Source of the DNA: Thermobifida halotolerans
GTDB taxonomy: Bacteria; Actinomycetota; Actinomycetes; Streptosporangiales; Streptosporangiaceae
NCBI RefSeq assembly: GCF_003574835.2
Contig: NZ_CP063196.1
Location: 5,332,001-5,396,000, forward strand
Reading direction: 5' to 3'
Length of the DNA: 64,000 nucleotides
This document shows positions 7,762-17,747 of the stretch, one piece after another. Numbering within the stretch: position 1 is the first letter of the stretch; the number at the start of each line of letters is the position of its first letter. The position numbers and the translations under genes were made by a program. Below the pieces are notes generated by a model. The model worked only from the letters and a program-made list of their open reading frames with translations. It searched no databases and had not been told where the DNA came from.

Positions 7762-8964
7762 CTATTCCCGCAGCCCGGCCACCACGGACGCGCGCAGCGC
7801 GCGCCAGGCGGGGATGACTCCGGCCAGCAGGCCGACGAACGCCGCGCCGGACAGGCCCACCAGGGCCGCTTCGGGCGGTACGAAGATCGAGACGTCAGAG
7901 GGCAGGTACGGGGAGACGAGGATGTCGGCTCCCCACGCACCCGCAAGACACAGCGTGAGCGCGATCGCTCCGGCCACCACCGAGACGACGACCGCCTCGG
8001 TGACGACCGCGACGAACAAGGTCAGCGAACTCGCTCCCAGCGCCCGGTAGGTGGCGAGTTCCCGGCGGCGTTCGCGGACCGTGACCAGACCGACGTTGAG
8101 TATCCCCAACAGCCCGGTCAGCAGGGTGATGGAAGCCACCCCGAGCAGGCCCAGCGACAGGTAGTCGAGCACCTCCTGGACCGCCTCGGCGTCGTCGGAC
8201 CGCCAGACCGACACGGCCTCGTAGAGGTTCTCCGTCGGCAGCCCCCACCGCCAGGACACCGGCTCCAGACGGCGCAGGAACGCCTCGGGGTCGGCGTCGT
8301 CCGGGGGGACCAGGACGCTGTAGGTCAGGAGGAAAAAGTCCTCGGAAGAGGCGGCGGGCAGCAGTTCCGCGGAGGCGGGCGCGCGCAGCAGATAGGCCTG
8401 GGGGTGGGAGTCGAAGGCGCTCGACTCCACCACCCCGACCACGCGCGCGTCCAGCCAGCGCCGCGAACCGATCTGGACGTCGGTCCCGTCTCCCAGGAGT
8501 TCGGCCAGCGCCTCGTTGGCCACCAGCATCGGGACGAGGGACTCCTGGTCCTCCTCGGCGAACCAGCGTCCCCGCACCATCTCCAGCCTGCGGATGTCGC
8601 TCAGCGAGGCGTCGACGGCGTTGACCGAGACGTCCGGGATCGTCGTGCCGGCGCTGCGGAGCAGGGGACCGCTGATCCAGGTGTCCAGCGACACCGCGCT
8701 GCCGCCGGCGCGCCGCAGGTCCGTCTCGAACGCCTCCGGATTCTCGGGTTGGACCGTGAGGTCCACCTGGAACGTGGCGGCCCGGCCGGCGACGGCCTCG
8801 CTGTAGGACCTCGCGTAGCGCTCCCCGACGTCGCCGACCGTCACCACGGTGATGAGGGCGCCGATGCCGATGATGATTCCGGCGCACGAGAGGATCGTCC
8901 GGGCCACGTTGGCCCGTGATCCCGCGAAGGCCAGCACGAGACCGGCGGTGACGGAGCGCAGCAC
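7762..8964 (-). CDS. MacB/FtsX-type ABC transporter permease
   Basis: About 400 residues. One N-terminal membrane segment (SCAGIIIGIGALITVVTVG) is followed by a large extracytoplasmic MacB-type domain and three C-terminal FtsX segments (for example VASITLLTGLLGILNVGLV and AALVGLSGAAFVGLLAGVI). GTG 8964 was preferred because GAAAGGG precedes it and it gives the usual LRSVTAGL start; the frame is open up to 9057, so the true start is uncertain. It heads the permease-adaptor-ATPase operon with 13- and 4-base gaps. Confidence 0.82.
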   Translation of the reverse strand: MLRSVTAGLVLAFAGSRANVARTILSCAGIIIGIGALITVVTVGDVGERYARSYSEAVAGRAATFQVDLTVQPENPEAFETDLRRAGGSAVSLDTWISGPLLRSAGTTIPDVSVNAVDASLSDIRRLEMVRGRWFAEEDQESLVPMLVANEALAELLGDGTDVQIGSRRWLDARVVGVVESSAFDSHPQAYLLRAPASAELLPAASSEDFFLLTYSVLVPPDDADPEAFLRRLEPVSWRWGLPTENLYEAVSVWRSDDAEAVQEVLDYLSLGLLGVASITLLTGLLGILNVGLVTVRERRRELATYRALGASSLTLFVAVVTEAVVVSVVAGAIALTLCLAGAWGADILVSPYLPSDVSIFVPPEAALVGLSGAAFVGLLAGVIPAWRALRASVVAGLRE

Positions 8965-9167
8965 GTCGGAGGGCCCTTTCTCGACCAGGGCGGAAAGAGA
9001 TGCGGAAACCCGCGGTGACCGTGTGGCCGGGCGACTGCGGCCGGGCGGCCCGGGCACGGTTCAGCGTAGTGGATCGTGTGCGCTCGGTGGTGGGTGTGGC
9101 CGGTGGCGGCCACTGTGAGGGGAACCACGGCGGCCCCCGGAGAAGGGGCCCGGGGCCCCGACGGGCC

Positions 9168-9974
9168 TCAGGTCAGCCGCAGCGGGGTGGGACCGCCGTT
9201 GAGCTGGGTCAGCACGGCGTCGTGCAGCACGCCGTTGCTGCACACCAACGGTCCCCCGTCGGAGAACGGGCCGCCGCGCAGGTCCGTCGCCCGGCCGCCC
9301 GCCTCCTCCAGGATGAGCGGCAGGGCGGCGGCGTCCCACAGCGACAGCTCCGGTTCCGCGGAGACGTCCACCGCGCCCTCGGCGACCATCACGTGCGACC
9401 AGAAGTCCCCGTAGGCACGGGTGCGCCACACCGAGCGGGTCAGGTCCAGGAAGTAGTCCAGCCGCCGCTGCTCCTCCCAGCCGGTCAGCGAGGAGAACGA
9501 CAGCGACGCGTCCTCCAGGCGGGACACCGCGGACACCTGGCAGCGGGTGGCCTTGGTGAGGCTGCGCCCGGCCCACGCGCCGCCGCCCCTGGACGCCCAC
9601 CAGCGGCGCTGCAGGGCGGGCGCGGACACCACGCCCACGACGGGCTCGTTGCCTTCCAGCAGCGCGATCAGCGTGGCCCACACGGGGACACCGCGCACGT
9701 AGTTCTTGGTGCCGTCGATCGGGTCCAGCACCCAGCAGCGGGAGCTGTTCCCGGTCCTGCCGTACTCCTCACCGAGCACCGCGTCCCGGGGACGGGCGCG
9801 GGAGAGCACGGAACGCAGCGTCTCCTCGACCGTCCGGTCGGCCTCGGTCACCGGGGTCAGGTCGGGCTTGGTGTCGACCTTCAGATCGAGGGACCGGAAG
9901 TGCCTGAGCGAAAGGTCGTCCGCCGCGTCGGCGAGGACGTGGGCGAGACGCAGGTCATCATCAAAGGCCGCCAT
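9168..9974 (-). CDS. hisN: Histidinol-phosphatase / inositol monophosphatase family enzyme
   Basis: A protein of 268 residues of the Mg-dependent inositol monophosphatase fold. Metal-binding motifs are present: GEEYG, DPIDGTKNY and LSLWDAAAL. Relatives in actinobacteria next to aroA and rsgA are histidinol-phosphatases acting at the penultimate step of histidine synthesis, so hisN is the best name; a general inositol-phosphatase role cannot be excluded. ATG 9974 gives the family-typical MAAFDDDLRLAHVLADAAD start. The gene is on the same strand as rsgA, 79 bases downstream of it, so it probably belongs to the aroA operon. Confidence 0.85.
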   Translation of the reverse strand: MAAFDDDLRLAHVLADAADDLSLRHFRSLDLKVDTKPDLTPVTEADRTVEETLRSVLSRARPRDAVLGEEYGRTGNSSRCWVLDPIDGTKNYVRGVPVWATLIALLEGNEPVVGVVSAPALQRRWWASRGGGAWAGRSLTKATRCQVSAVSRLEDASLSFSSLTGWEEQRRLDYFLDLTRSVWRTRAYGDFWSHVMVAEGAVDVSAEPELSLWDAAALPLILEEAGGRATDLRGGPFSDGGPLVCSNGVLHDAVLTQLNGGPTPLRLT

Positions 9975-10053
9975 GACCGGTAACGCTACCGCTCTTCCCG
10001 TGGCACGGCCATGCCCGGCCCGCGTGGCGCGGCCGACGCGCCGGAACGCGGAC

Positions 10054-11112
10054 TCAGCGCTCGGAATCGCCCTCGCGGCTGGCGAGGAGGCGGCGGAAGG
10101 AGGCGACACGGTCCGGGTTGACCCGCCCCTCGGCCAGCCAGTCGTCCAGGGCGCAGCCGCCGCCCGGTAGGTGGGAGCAGCCGGGCGGGCACTCGGCGAC
10201 GGCCTCCGCCAGGTCGGGGAAGGCCACCACCACGTCGTCGGGGGCGACGTGGGCCAGGCCGAAACTGCGCACCCCCGGGGTGTCGATGATCCAGCCGTGG
10301 TCGAGTTCGCCGCGGTCGACACCGCCCTCGCGGGCCGCGAGCAACCGCTCCAGGCTCCCGGTGTCGGCCGGAGCGCCGATCGGCAGCGCCACCGCCGAGG
10401 TCGAGGTGTGCCGTCCCCGGCCGGTGACCGCGTTGACCTGGCCGACCGCCCGTCGCGCCTCGGGCACCAGCAGGTTCACCAGAGTCGACTTGCCCACTCC
10501 GGAAGGACCGACGAGCACGCTGATCCGGCCGGTCAGGTGGGCGCGCAACGCGGAGAGGTCGCCGTCCCTGCGGGTCACCACCCAGCGCAGCCCCAGCGGG
10601 GAGTAGGTCTCGACCAGTGGGTCGGGCGGGGCCAGGTCGGCCTTGGTCAGGCACAGCAGCGGGACCAGGCCCGCGTCGTAGGCCGCCACGAGACAGCGGT
10701 CGATGAAACGCGGCTGCGGCGCCGGGTCGGCCAGGGCCACCACGATGACCAGTTGGTCGGCGTTGGCGACGATCACCCGCTCCACCGGGTCGGTGTCGTC
10801 GGCGGTGCGGCGCAGCACCGACGTGCGCTCTTCGACCCGCACCACCCGCGCCAGGGTGCCCGGTCGGCCGGAGAGGTCGCCGACCAGCGCGACGACGTCG
10901 CCCACGACGATGCTGCCCCGGCCGAGTTCGCGGGCCTTCATGGCCACCACCGGACGGTCGTCCACCAGGCAGCGGTACCGGCCACGGTCCACCGCGGTCA
11001 CGAATCCCGGGCGGGCGTTCTCGTGCTTGGGGCGCCTGCGGGTGCGCGGCCGGGAGCCTCCCCGGGCGCGCACCCGGATGTCGTCCTCGTCGAAGTGGCG
11101 GCGGTCCCTCAA
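10054..11112 (-). CDS. rsgA: Ribosome small-subunit-dependent GTPase A
   Basis: A circularly permuted GTPase of 352 residues that matures the 30S subunit. Visible are an OB-fold part ([18 protein letters not shown]), G4 TKAD, then G1 [13 protein letters not shown]2/G3 DTPGVRSFG, and the C-terminal zinc site with CPPGCSH and the following Cys. TTG 11112 overlaps the aroA stop by four bases (TTGA) and gives the actinobacterial DEDDIRVR N-terminus; later starts would cut this conserved part. It is translationally coupled to aroA. Confidence 0.92.
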   Translation of the reverse strand: MRDRRHFDEDDIRVRARGGSRPRTRRRPKHENARPGFVTAVDRGRYRCLVDDRPVVAMKARELGRGSIVVGDVVALVGDLSGRPGTLARVVRVEERTSVLRRTADDTDPVERVIVANADQLVIVVALADPAPQPRFIDRCLVAAYDAGLVPLLCLTKADLAPPDPLVETYSPLGLRWVVTRRDGDLSALRAHLTGRISVLVGPSGVGKSTLVNLLVPEARRAVGQVNAVTGRGRHTSTSAVALPIGAPADTGSLERLLAAREGGVDRGELDHGWIIDTPGVRSFGLAHVAPDDVVVAFPDLAEAVAECPPGCSHLPGGGCALDDWLAEGRVNPDRVASFRRLLASREGDSER

Positions 11113-12383
11113 GAGGCGACCTCGTTCCACAGTGCGGGGAAGTCCGGCAGGGTCTTGCCGGTGGTGGCGATGTTCTCCACCTCCACCCCGGGCACCACGA
11201 GTCCGATGACCGCGCCGGAGGTGGCCATCCGGTGGTCGTCGTAGGAGAGGAACACGCCGCCGTGGAGGGGGCGGGGGCGGATGACCAGCCCGTCGGGAAG
11301 CTCCTCGGCGTCGCCGCCGAGCCGGTTGATCTCCCGGGCCAGCGCCGCGATCCGGTCGGTCTCGTGCCTGCGCAGGTGCGCGATTCCGGTGATGCGCGAG
11401 GGGGTGGACGCCAGCGCGGCCACGGCCGCGACGGTCGGGGTGAGTTCGCCGACGTCGCGCAGGTCGGCGGTGATCCCGCGGACCTCGCCGGTGCCGCGCA
11501 GGGTCAGGCCGTCGTCGGTGAACTCCACGGCGCCGCCCATCTCGGTGAAGAGGGCCCGCAGCGCGTCCCCGGGCTGGGTGGTGCGGCGCGGCCAGTCGCG
11601 GACCGTCACCCGTCCGCCGGTGACCAGCGCGGCGGCCAGGAACGGCGCGGCGTTGGACAGGTCGGGCTCGACCACGATCTCGGTGGCCCGGACCGGTCCG
11701 GGAGCGACCCGCCACACGTCCGGAGCACCGGTGTCCACCTCGACCCCGACATCGCGCAGCATCTCCACCGTCATGTCGAGGTGGGGCTGGGAGGGGACCG
11801 GCGGTCCCACGTGCCGGACCTCCACGCCCTTGGTGAAGCGGGCGCCGCTGAGCAGCAGGGCGGAGACGAACTGGGAGGAGGCGGAGGCGTCCAGGGTGAC
11901 GGTCCCGCCGGGCAGTTCACCCCGGCCGTGGATGACCATGGGCAGTGCGCCGCGTCCGCCGTCGTCGATGTCCGCGCCCAGTGCGCGCAGCGCCGCGAGA
12001 AGGGGACCGACGGGCCGCTCGCGGGCCCGGGGGTCGCCGTCGAACGACACGTCGCCGCGGGCCAGCGCGGCCAACGGGGGGACGAACCGCATCACCGTTC
12101 CGGCGTTTCCGACGTCCACCGTGGCGGGGCCGACCGGCGGTGCCGGGGTGACCGACCAGTCCCCGTCCGCCTCGGTCACCGTGGTGCCGAGGGCGCGCAG
12201 CGCGTCCGCCATCAGAACGGTGTCACGGCTGCGCAGCGGGCGGCGCACCACGCCGGGGGTCTCCGACAGCGCCGCCAGGATCATCGCGCGGTTGGTCATC
12301 GACTTGGAGCCGGGCAGACTGACCGCGGCGTCCACCGGCCGGGACACGGTCGGGGCGGGCCAGTGCGATGCGGTTTCAGACAT
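11109..12383 (-). CDS. aroA: 3-phosphoshikimate 1-carboxyvinyltransferase (EPSP synthase)
   Basis: A protein of 424 residues catalysing the sixth shikimate step, from shikimate-3-phosphate and PEP to [14 protein letters not shown] near the N-terminus binds phosphate; [14 protein letters not shown] corresponds to E. coli [22 protein letters not shown] and SYDDHRMA are the C-terminal catalytic motifs. The residue aligned with E. coli Pro101 is Phe, which seems to be normal in actinobacterial AroA. ATG 12383 is the natural start. First gene of the aroA-rsgA-hisN unit. Confidence 0.95.
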   Translation of the reverse strand: MSETASHWPAPTVSRPVDAAVSLPGSKSMTNRAMILAALSETPGVVRRPLRSRDTVLMADALRALGTTVTEADGDWSVTPAPPVGPATVDVGNAGTVMRFVPPLAALARGDVSFDGDPRARERPVGPLLAALRALGADIDDGGRGALPMVIHGRGELPGGTVTLDASASSQFVSALLLSGARFTKGVEVRHVGPPVPSQPHLDMTVEMLRDVGVEVDTGAPDVWRVAPGPVRATEIVVEPDLSNAAPFLAAALVTGGRVTVRDWPRRTTQPGDALRALFTEMGGAVEFTDDGLTLRGTGEVRGITADLRDVGELTPTVAAVAALASTPSRITGIAHLRRHETDRIAALAREINRLGGDAEELPDGLVIRPRPLHGGVFLSYDDHRMATSGAVIGLVVPGVEVENIATTGKTLPDFPALWNEVAS

Positions 12384-12492
12384 GCCTGAAGGTTATCCGG
12401 GAACGCGGCCGGCCGGGGAACGTCCCCGACGGGCGGGTAGTGGCGCGGGGCGGGACCGGGAATCCCGGTCGACAGAGGAAACGGAGGACGCC

Positions 12493-12978
12493 GTGGCGAT
12501 CGGCAGAGCGAAGCAGCACCACTACGAGGTCAGGATCCGGTGGACCGGCAACACGGGGGAGGGAACCAGCAACTATCGGGGCTACGAGCGGTCCCACGAC
12601 GTCGAGGCGGACGGGAAGCCGACGCTTCCGGGATCGGCGGACTCGGCCTTCCGGGGCGACCCCTCCCGGTGGAACCCGGAGGAGTTGCTGCTGGCCGCGC
12701 TGGCGCAGTGCCACATGCTGTCCTACCTGGCGCTGGCATCGGCGTCCGAGGTGGTCGTGGTGGACTACGCCGACGAGGCGACCGCCGAGATGGTCACCCA
12801 CTCCGACGGGTCGGGGGAGTTCACCTCGGCCACCCTGCGCCCGGTGGTGACGGTGGCCGACGGGGGCATGGCCGAGTCGGCGCGCGAACTGCACGGCAGG
12901 GCCAACCAGATCTGCTTCATCGCGCGGTCGGTCGGTTTTCCGGTCCACCACGAGCCGACGATCCGCGTGGCGGACTGA
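12493..12978 (+). CDS. OsmC family protein
   Basis: A protein of 161 residues of the OsmC/Ohr fold. The two redox cysteines expected for peroxidase function are present: Cys in ALAQCHMLSYLAL and Cys in ANQICFIARSV. The family reduces organic hydroperoxides, probably in the cytosol. GTG 12493 follows GGAG by 7 bases. The gene is divergent from aroA and convergent with the DoxX-like gene, with a terminator between. Whether the substrate is hydroperoxide or another electrophile is not evident. Confidence 0.88.
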   Translation: MAIGRAKQHHYEVRIRWTGNTGEGTSNYRGYERSHDVEADGKPTLPGSADSAFRGDPSRWNPEELLLAALAQCHMLSYLALASASEVVVVDYADEATAEMVTHSDGSGEFTSATLRPVVTVADGGMAESARELHGRANQICFIARSVGFPVHHEPTIRVAD

Positions 12979-13001
12979 CCCGGGACCGGGCGGACGTGGG
13001 G

Positions 13002-13032
13002 CCGCGCCGGGAGCGACGGCGTCCCGGCGCGG
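13002..13032. terminator. Bidirectional terminator between osmC-like and DoxX-like genes
   Basis: An 11-bp perfect stem (13002-13012 with 13022-13032) with a 9-base loop sits in the short gap between two convergent stops. Confidence 0.6.
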
Positions 13033-13041
13033 AGGACGAGG

Positions 13042-13596
13042 TCAACGCCGTGGCTTCGGCACCCGGACGGCGGGTTTCGACGCCCGGACGACGGACTTCG
13101 GCATCCGGACGACGGTCGAGCGGGTGCGGCGGGACGGCGTGGCGGCCGAACGGAGCCTCCGGACCGCCTGACCGGTCTGCCTGCGCAGGCGGGAGGGGCG
13201 CTTCTTCGGCTCGGTGGCGGACAGGACGAGAGCGCCGAACAGGCTGAGGTCCTTGACCGCGGTCGAGCGGCGCCGGGCGCGGTCGTCGGGGTCGCCCTCA
13301 CGGGCCTCGCGCAGTTCGGCCAGCATGGTCGGCGCCGACTGGGCCGCGAGCAGGGCACAGGCGGTGCGCGGGGCCCGGCCGGCCAGCAGCAGCGCTCCCC
13401 CGACGACGCCCAGCGCGCCCTGGAGGCGGACCAGGGTCTCGGGGGTGTCCGGCACGCTCGGGTAGCGTGCCGCCAGTTGGCGTACGGTCGGCGCCAACTG
13501 CTTGGTGCGCGGGATCGGGTCGCGCAGGACGGTGATCCCCTCCAGGACGAACGGAACGGCGAGCAGGCGCCTGGCCTGGTTGCGTAGTACTCCCAC
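13042..13596 (-). CDS. DoxX family membrane protein
   Basis: A protein of 184 residues with the DoxX-like fold: helices around LLAVPFVLEGITVLRDP, LQGALGVVGGALLLAG, TACALLAAQSAPTML and DLSLFGALVLSATEP. The C-terminal 45 residues are strongly basic (Arg/Lys/Ser/Pro) and may bind nucleic acid or the membrane surface. GTG 13596 was selected because AAGGAG precedes it by 7 bases; another GTG at 13614 lies inside that signal. DoxX proteins are proposed to help respiratory or oxidative-stress complexes; the exact role is unknown. Confidence 0.75.
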   Translation of the reverse strand: MGVLRNQARRLLAVPFVLEGITVLRDPIPRTKQLAPTVRQLAARYPSVPDTPETLVRLQGALGVVGGALLLAGRAPRTACALLAAQSAPTMLAELREAREGDPDDRARRRSTAVKDLSLFGALVLSATEPKKRPSRLRRQTGQAVRRLRSAATPSRRTRSTVVRMPKSVVRASKPAVRVPKPRR

Positions 13597-13722
13597 GATG
13601 CCTCTCCTTGACACGGGCAGGACGAGAGCCCCGGTGGTGGCGGGGCGATGGGAACCGCTCTACCCGTGTCGGCCGGGAACATCCCAACCGTCGGGGGCGC
13701 CGTGGGAGAGGTTGCCGCGGTT

Positions 13723-13751
13723 TTGACCGAAGGTCACCGGTCGGTTCTAAG
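13723..13751 (+). promoter_or_regulatory. Candidate promoter of the SRAP gene
   Basis: TTGACC (13723-13728), a 17-base spacer and TCTAAG (13746-13751), only 8 bases before the ATG, so any transcript would be nearly leaderless, although GGAGG also lies in that space. The -10 box is a weak match, so this is tentative. Confidence 0.4.
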
Positions 13752-13759
13752 CTGGAGGC

Positions 13760-14617
13760 ATGTGCGGTCGGTACGCGCTGGCGCGCGGCAGGAACGAGAT
13801 CCAGCTCGCCTTCGGCTTCACGGAGCCGCAGCCCGAGGCGTCCGGTGCGGACGACCCCCGGGTGTGGCCGCCGAGGGAGGAGCTCGTCCCCGACTACAAC
13901 GTCTCCCCCGGCAAGCGGGCCTACGCGGTGCTGGGCCGCGCACCGGGCGAGACGGGTACCGGACCCGCGGGACCCCGGCATCTGGTCACGCTCCGCTGGG
14001 GCCTGGTGCCGTCGTGGGCCAAGGACGCCAACGTCGGCTACCGGATGATCAACGCCCGGGCCGAGACGGTCGCCGACAAGCCCGCGTTCCGTACGGCGTT
14101 CGCACGCCGCCGCTGTCTGATCCCCGCCGACGCCTACTACGAGTGGCAACTGCTGCCCGCCTCCGGAGAGGCACGGCCGGGCACCTCTCCGGTCACCGAT
14201 CCGGGGCACCGGGCCCGCAAGGCCAGAGCGCGCAAGCGCCCCTTCGCGGTGCGCTACGCCGACGACGCGCCACTGGCCCTCGCCGGGATCTTCGAGAGGT
14301 GGCACAACCGCGACCTTCCCGAGGACGATCCCGCGGCCTGGCTGTGGAGTTTCGCGGTCATCACCACCGAGGCCGCGCCCGAGCTCGCGCACATCCACGA
14401 GCGCATGCCGGTCGTCGTCGGGGAGCGGGACTGGAGCGCCTGGCTGGACCCCGAGGCCACGTCCGCCGACCTGCTGCCGATCCTGGACGCCACGCCGGCG
14501 GCCGACCTCGCCGTCTACGAGGTGGGTCCCGAGGTCAACACGGTTCGGAACAACGGTCCCCAACTACTCGCCCCGGTCGCGACGGAATCCGAAGGGGGAT
14601 CGGCGACACTGTTCTGA
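13760..14617 (+). CDS. SRAP domain protein (YedK/HMCES-like abasic-site sensor)
   Basis: A protein of 285 residues. The catalytic Cys2 is directly after Met (MCGRYALA). Other conserved elements are YNVSPGKRAYAVL, LRWGLVPSWAKD, NARAETVADKPAFR, the active-site Glu in AYYEW, and the His in AHIHERMPVV. Family members form a thiazolidine crosslink with abasic sites in single-stranded DNA. ATG 13760 follows GGAGG. The gene stands alone on the plus strand between DoxX-like and methyltransferase genes. An equivalent (Rv3226c) lies in the same neighbourhood in M. tuberculosis. No LexA box was recognised. Confidence 0.92.
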   Translation: MCGRYALARGRNEIQLAFGFTEPQPEASGADDPRVWPPREELVPDYNVSPGKRAYAVLGRAPGETGTGPAGPRHLVTLRWGLVPSWAKDANVGYRMINARAETVADKPAFRTAFARRRCLIPADAYYEWQLLPASGEARPGTSPVTDPGHRARKARARKRPFAVRYADDAPLALAGIFERWHNRDLPEDDPAAWLWSFAVITTEAAPELAHIHERMPVVVGERDWSAWLDPEATSADLLPILDATPAADLAVYEVGPEVNTVRNNGPQLLAPVATESEGGSATLF

Positions 14618-14960
14618 TCCGTTCGGAACCGGCCGTTTCACCAGGATTTCTCCTTCTACCGTGAACTGCGGGAACCGTTGCCCCGACCTTCTTCGGGCCG
14701 CTCCGGGCCGAGCGAGACGGTGGAATCCGTACATAAGCCGCAGTAGGGTGGCGAACGCCTGGCGGAAGCGACTCGCGACGCCGCCCCGCGCCGGACGGCG
14801 GTTCGGAGGCGGTGTCCGGAGTCGCGTCATGGCGGGCCGCGTGGCCGGGTTCCGGTCTTTCAGCGGTGGACCGGAACCCGGCCACGGCGCCGCTGTGTTC
14901 CGGCGGCCTCCGCCGCGCCGTCGACGGGCCGCGCGCCTCGGCGCGGTCGCGGGACCGGGC
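14618..14960. other. Gene-free interval with one strong hairpin
   Basis: This interval of 343 bases separates convergent genes. Apart from the 17-bp hairpin at 14841-14885 nothing was recognised; short frames here lack a ribosome-binding site and coding-like composition. Confidence 0.5.
14841..14885. terminator. Strong hairpin, likely terminator
   Basis: A perfect 17-bp stem (14841-14857 with 14869-14885) around an 11-base loop, 75 bases beyond the stop of the minus-strand methyltransferase gene. It has no U run. Confidence 0.55.
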
Positions 14961-15818
14961 TCATCCGGGTTTTCTGGCGCTGGCCAGCAGGTGCATGCTG
15001 ACGTCGTCGCCGGAGTCGGCGGCCTTCAGCTCCATCTCCACCAGCCGGTTCAGGGCGCGGGGGTTGTCGCCCAGCACCTTCTCCACGGTGGAGGCCGACA
15101 GGACGGTGCGGGGTTTGATCCACTCCAGTTCCAGGCCGGCCTCGGTGAGCAGTTCACCGAGTTGCTCGCCGGTGAAGCAGCGGGTGATGGCGCCGTCCGG
15201 CCAGGGCACCAGTAGCACGTCGGCGTTGGGCGCGTAGCTGAGCTCTGGCCAGCAGTCCTGTTCGGCGAGCACCGCCATGCCCAGCACCACCGAGTCCACG
15301 CACAGCAGTGTGCGGCCTCCCGGGCGCAGGACCCGGGCGATCTCGGTCAGGGACGCCTCGGTCACCAGGTGCTGGGAGAGCACCCGGTTGTCGGCGATGA
15401 CGCCGTCGAACACCTCGGAGGCGAACCCGGAGAGGAGGGTGGAGTCGCCGACGACGGAGCGGAGACGGCCCGGCCGACGGTTGCGGCGGACCGGCGCGTG
15501 CTCGTTGACCAGGTTCAGGGTCCGTTTCGGCGCGGCGTCCACCGAGGGCAGCAGGGCGACGACGTCGTGTCCGGCGGCCACCGCGCGTGAGGACCCGCGG
15601 AATCCGGGGCCGGAGAGGTCGAGGAGGCGCCCCGGTTCACGGGGCAGCCAACGGGTCAGTTGGGCGGCGGCCACCGCCCAGTAGAACCTCCAGTAGACCG
15701 ATGGGGAGTCGGCCGACGCGAAGTGGCTCGCCGTGGGCCGAGGGGCCGCGCTGTCGGCCTCGGGGTCGACGGACGGCCGTGATGTCGCAAGCTGGGGTGC
15801 GGAACCGGTGAGACGCAC
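14961..15818 (-). CDS. Class I SAM-dependent methyltransferase
   Basis: About 285 residues with a Rossmann-type core: LLDLSGPGFRGSSRAVAAGH as a degenerate glycine motif, VVALLPSVD, FDGVIADNRVLSQH, and EIARVLRPGGRTLLCVDSV. The first glycine loop is unusual (DLSGPGFRG instead of DxGxGxG) but plausible. GTG 15818 was chosen because GAGG precedes it by 7 bases; GTG 15824 overlaps that signal. The substrate cannot be told. The gene is divergent from sigR and shares its upstream region, so co-regulation under thiol stress is possible but unproven. Confidence 0.72.
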   Translation of the reverse strand: MRLTGSAPQLATSRPSVDPEADSAAPRPTASHFASADSPSVYWRFYWAVAAAQLTRWLPREPGRLLDLSGPGFRGSSRAVAAGHDVVALLPSVDAAPKRTLNLVNEHAPVRRNRRPGRLRSVVGDSTLLSGFASEVFDGVIADNRVLSQHLVTEASLTEIARVLRPGGRTLLCVDSVVLGMAVLAEQDCWPELSYAPNADVLLVPWPDGAITRCFTGEQLGELLTEAGLELEWIKPRTVLSASTVEKVLGDNPRALNRLVEMELKAADSGDDVSMHLLASARKPG

Positions 15819-16148
15819 GCACACTCCTCTCCCGTCTGGTGGGCATGGGGCGCCCGACTCCCCAGGCGGCCGCGCCCCGTGCGTAGGGTCGGGGTCCGCC
15901 TGTCGGACCTCGCCGAACGTCGCTGCCTGGGGGCGTCTATCCCCACTTTCGCATGATGTGTCCGGCGTATACAGCCAATAGCGGAAGTTTCTTCTCGGTG
16001 TCGCGTGGAGTGCGGGTCCGCCCGGATCGTGGCGGGCTCCGGAATCAGGCCGCCCCAGACGTTGTTCCTATCCACATCATCGGGAAACATCCCCGTCCGC
16101 AGGGCGGGGGCGGCCGCGGGGGAGATGCGGCAGGCAGGAGGTGGGTTG
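15819..16148. other. Shared upstream region of methyltransferase and sigR
   Basis: Holds the SigR-type promoter at 16041-16066 and must also hold the minus-strand methyltransferase promoter, which I could not place. No other gene is evident. Confidence 0.45.
16041..16066 (+). promoter_or_regulatory. SigR-dependent promoter of sigR (autoregulation)
   Basis: GGAAT (16041-16045), exactly 18 bases, then GTT (16064-16066), which is the established SigR/SigH consensus. It lies upstream of the in-frame ATG at 16149, so it would drive transcripts able to encode the longer sigma isoform, as for sigRp2 in Streptomyces. Confidence 0.75.
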
Positions 16149-16271
16149 ATGTCGGTTTCTGCGGGAAGCTTGGTTCGGGGACGTCCGGCGCGCGTGCGGT
16201 TCGGGGGGCTCCCCGCGTATGGTGAGGTTGCGGTTGTCGCGAGGGAGAACCGTGCAAGGAGGCCGACGGGG

Positions 16272-16897
<626 letters not shown>

Positions 16898-16901
<4 letters not shown>

Positions 16902-17179
16902 GCGAGGAACCGCACGCCATCCCGTGTAGCGAGGTGCTCGACAAGGTCTACGCCTATCTCGACGGCGAACTCGAGGAGACCAACTGCGCCGACATCCGGC
17001 AGCATCTGGAGGAGTGCGCCCCCTGCCTCGAGGAGTACGGCCTTGAGGAGGCGGTGAAGAAGGTCCTGGCCAAGTGCTGCGGGTGCGACCCGGCACCGGC
17101 GCAGTTGCGGGCCAGGCTGCTGCAGCAGTTGGCCCAGGCCCGACTGGGCATGGGAGAGCGCGAGACGGTGGCCGATTAG
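16898..17179 (+). CDS. rsrA: Zinc-binding redox anti-sigma factor RsrA
   Basis: A protein of 93 residues of the ZAS family. Key residues are Cys10, His36, Cys40 and Cys43 (HxxxCxxC) and the vicinal pair Cys60-Cys61, plus Cys63; these parallel Cys11, His37, Cys41, Cys44, Cys61 and Cys62 of S. coelicolor RsrA. Disulfide stress releases zinc and SigR. ATG 16898 overlaps the sigR stop, giving coupled synthesis of both partners. The short acidic [22 protein letters not shown]-terminus is the SigR-binding helix in known homologues. Confidence 0.95.
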
Positions 17180-17488
17180 CGGCCCACCGAATCCCCAGGG
17201 AAGCGGAAGAGCGGAACCGGGGGTGCAGTTCGGACCTTCCGGACAGCGCCTCCGGTTTTTGGTGATTCATGACTGTTTTGTGGTGATTACCGGATTGAAT
17301 GGGGATCGGTGTCTGGTTTCCGGACGCGGGACCGCCCGGAGCGGTGGGGCGGACGGTCGGCGCCTCCGGGCTCTCTCTGTTTCCTGGTCGAGTGACATCT
17401 GATCTTTAACTGAAAAGTTACATCCGACTACGCAGCGTGATATGGCGTGTTCCGCGCTGCTTCTTCCCCGATGTGGAGGGGCGGTCGG

Positions 17489-17647
17489 ATGGAGGATATT
17501 GCGCTACCTTTAAAAAGGAACCCGGTTGCGGAGCGTCACCCCGCTAATTACGAATTAGATTCGTACTTCCGCAGTTTGGAAACGATGCCGTGCTTCTTTG
17601 TCGTTCCGGGGTGCGAGTTCGGGGCAGTTGAATGTCGCGGGTCGTGA
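17489..17647 (+). CDS. Possible small ORF, 52 residues, unknown
   Basis: ATG 17489 has GGAGGG 8 bases upstream, a good ribosome-binding site. The product begins MEDIALPLKRNPVAERH and has a C-terminal part with three cysteines (MPCFFVVPGCEFGAVECRGS). Only about 60% of third codon positions are G or C, against about 90% in neighbours, and rare codons TTA, CTA and AAA occur. It is therefore either foreign or not a gene. It resembles the size of a peptide precursor, but no modification enzyme is nearby and no family was recognised. Confidence 0.25.
   Translation: MEDIALPLKRNPVAERHPANYELDSYFRSLETMPCFFVVPGCEFGAVECRGS
17544..17558. promoter_or_regulatory. Palindrome in the low-GC island
   Basis: CTAATT, ACG, AATTAG: perfect 6-base arms around a 3-base centre, in an A+T-rich stretch upstream of the HD-GYP genes. 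It looks like a regulator site; the regulator is unknown. Confidence 0.35.
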
Positions 17648-17747
17648 TTGGCGTTAAACTGGCCGCTACATCCCCCTCATGGAGGAAATGTCATGCCTTC
17701 GAGAGCGGAGGCGAAAGCGCGGGGGGCGCTGGAAAGGCGGGATAGGG

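Larger units (their letters stand above)
17180..17687. other. Low-GC intergenic island
   Basis: By direct count, 17401-17580 is about 50% G+C against about 70% around it. It holds a palindrome (17544-17558) and a possible 52-residue ORF (17489-17647). I see no tRNA, terminator or insertion-sequence end. It separates rsrA from the HD-GYP genes and probably contains their promoter. Confidence 0.6.

Noticed and set aside
9148-9162. GGGGCCC repeat near the hisN stop as a terminator
   Set aside because: The arms are short and several foldings compete; not convincing enough to list.
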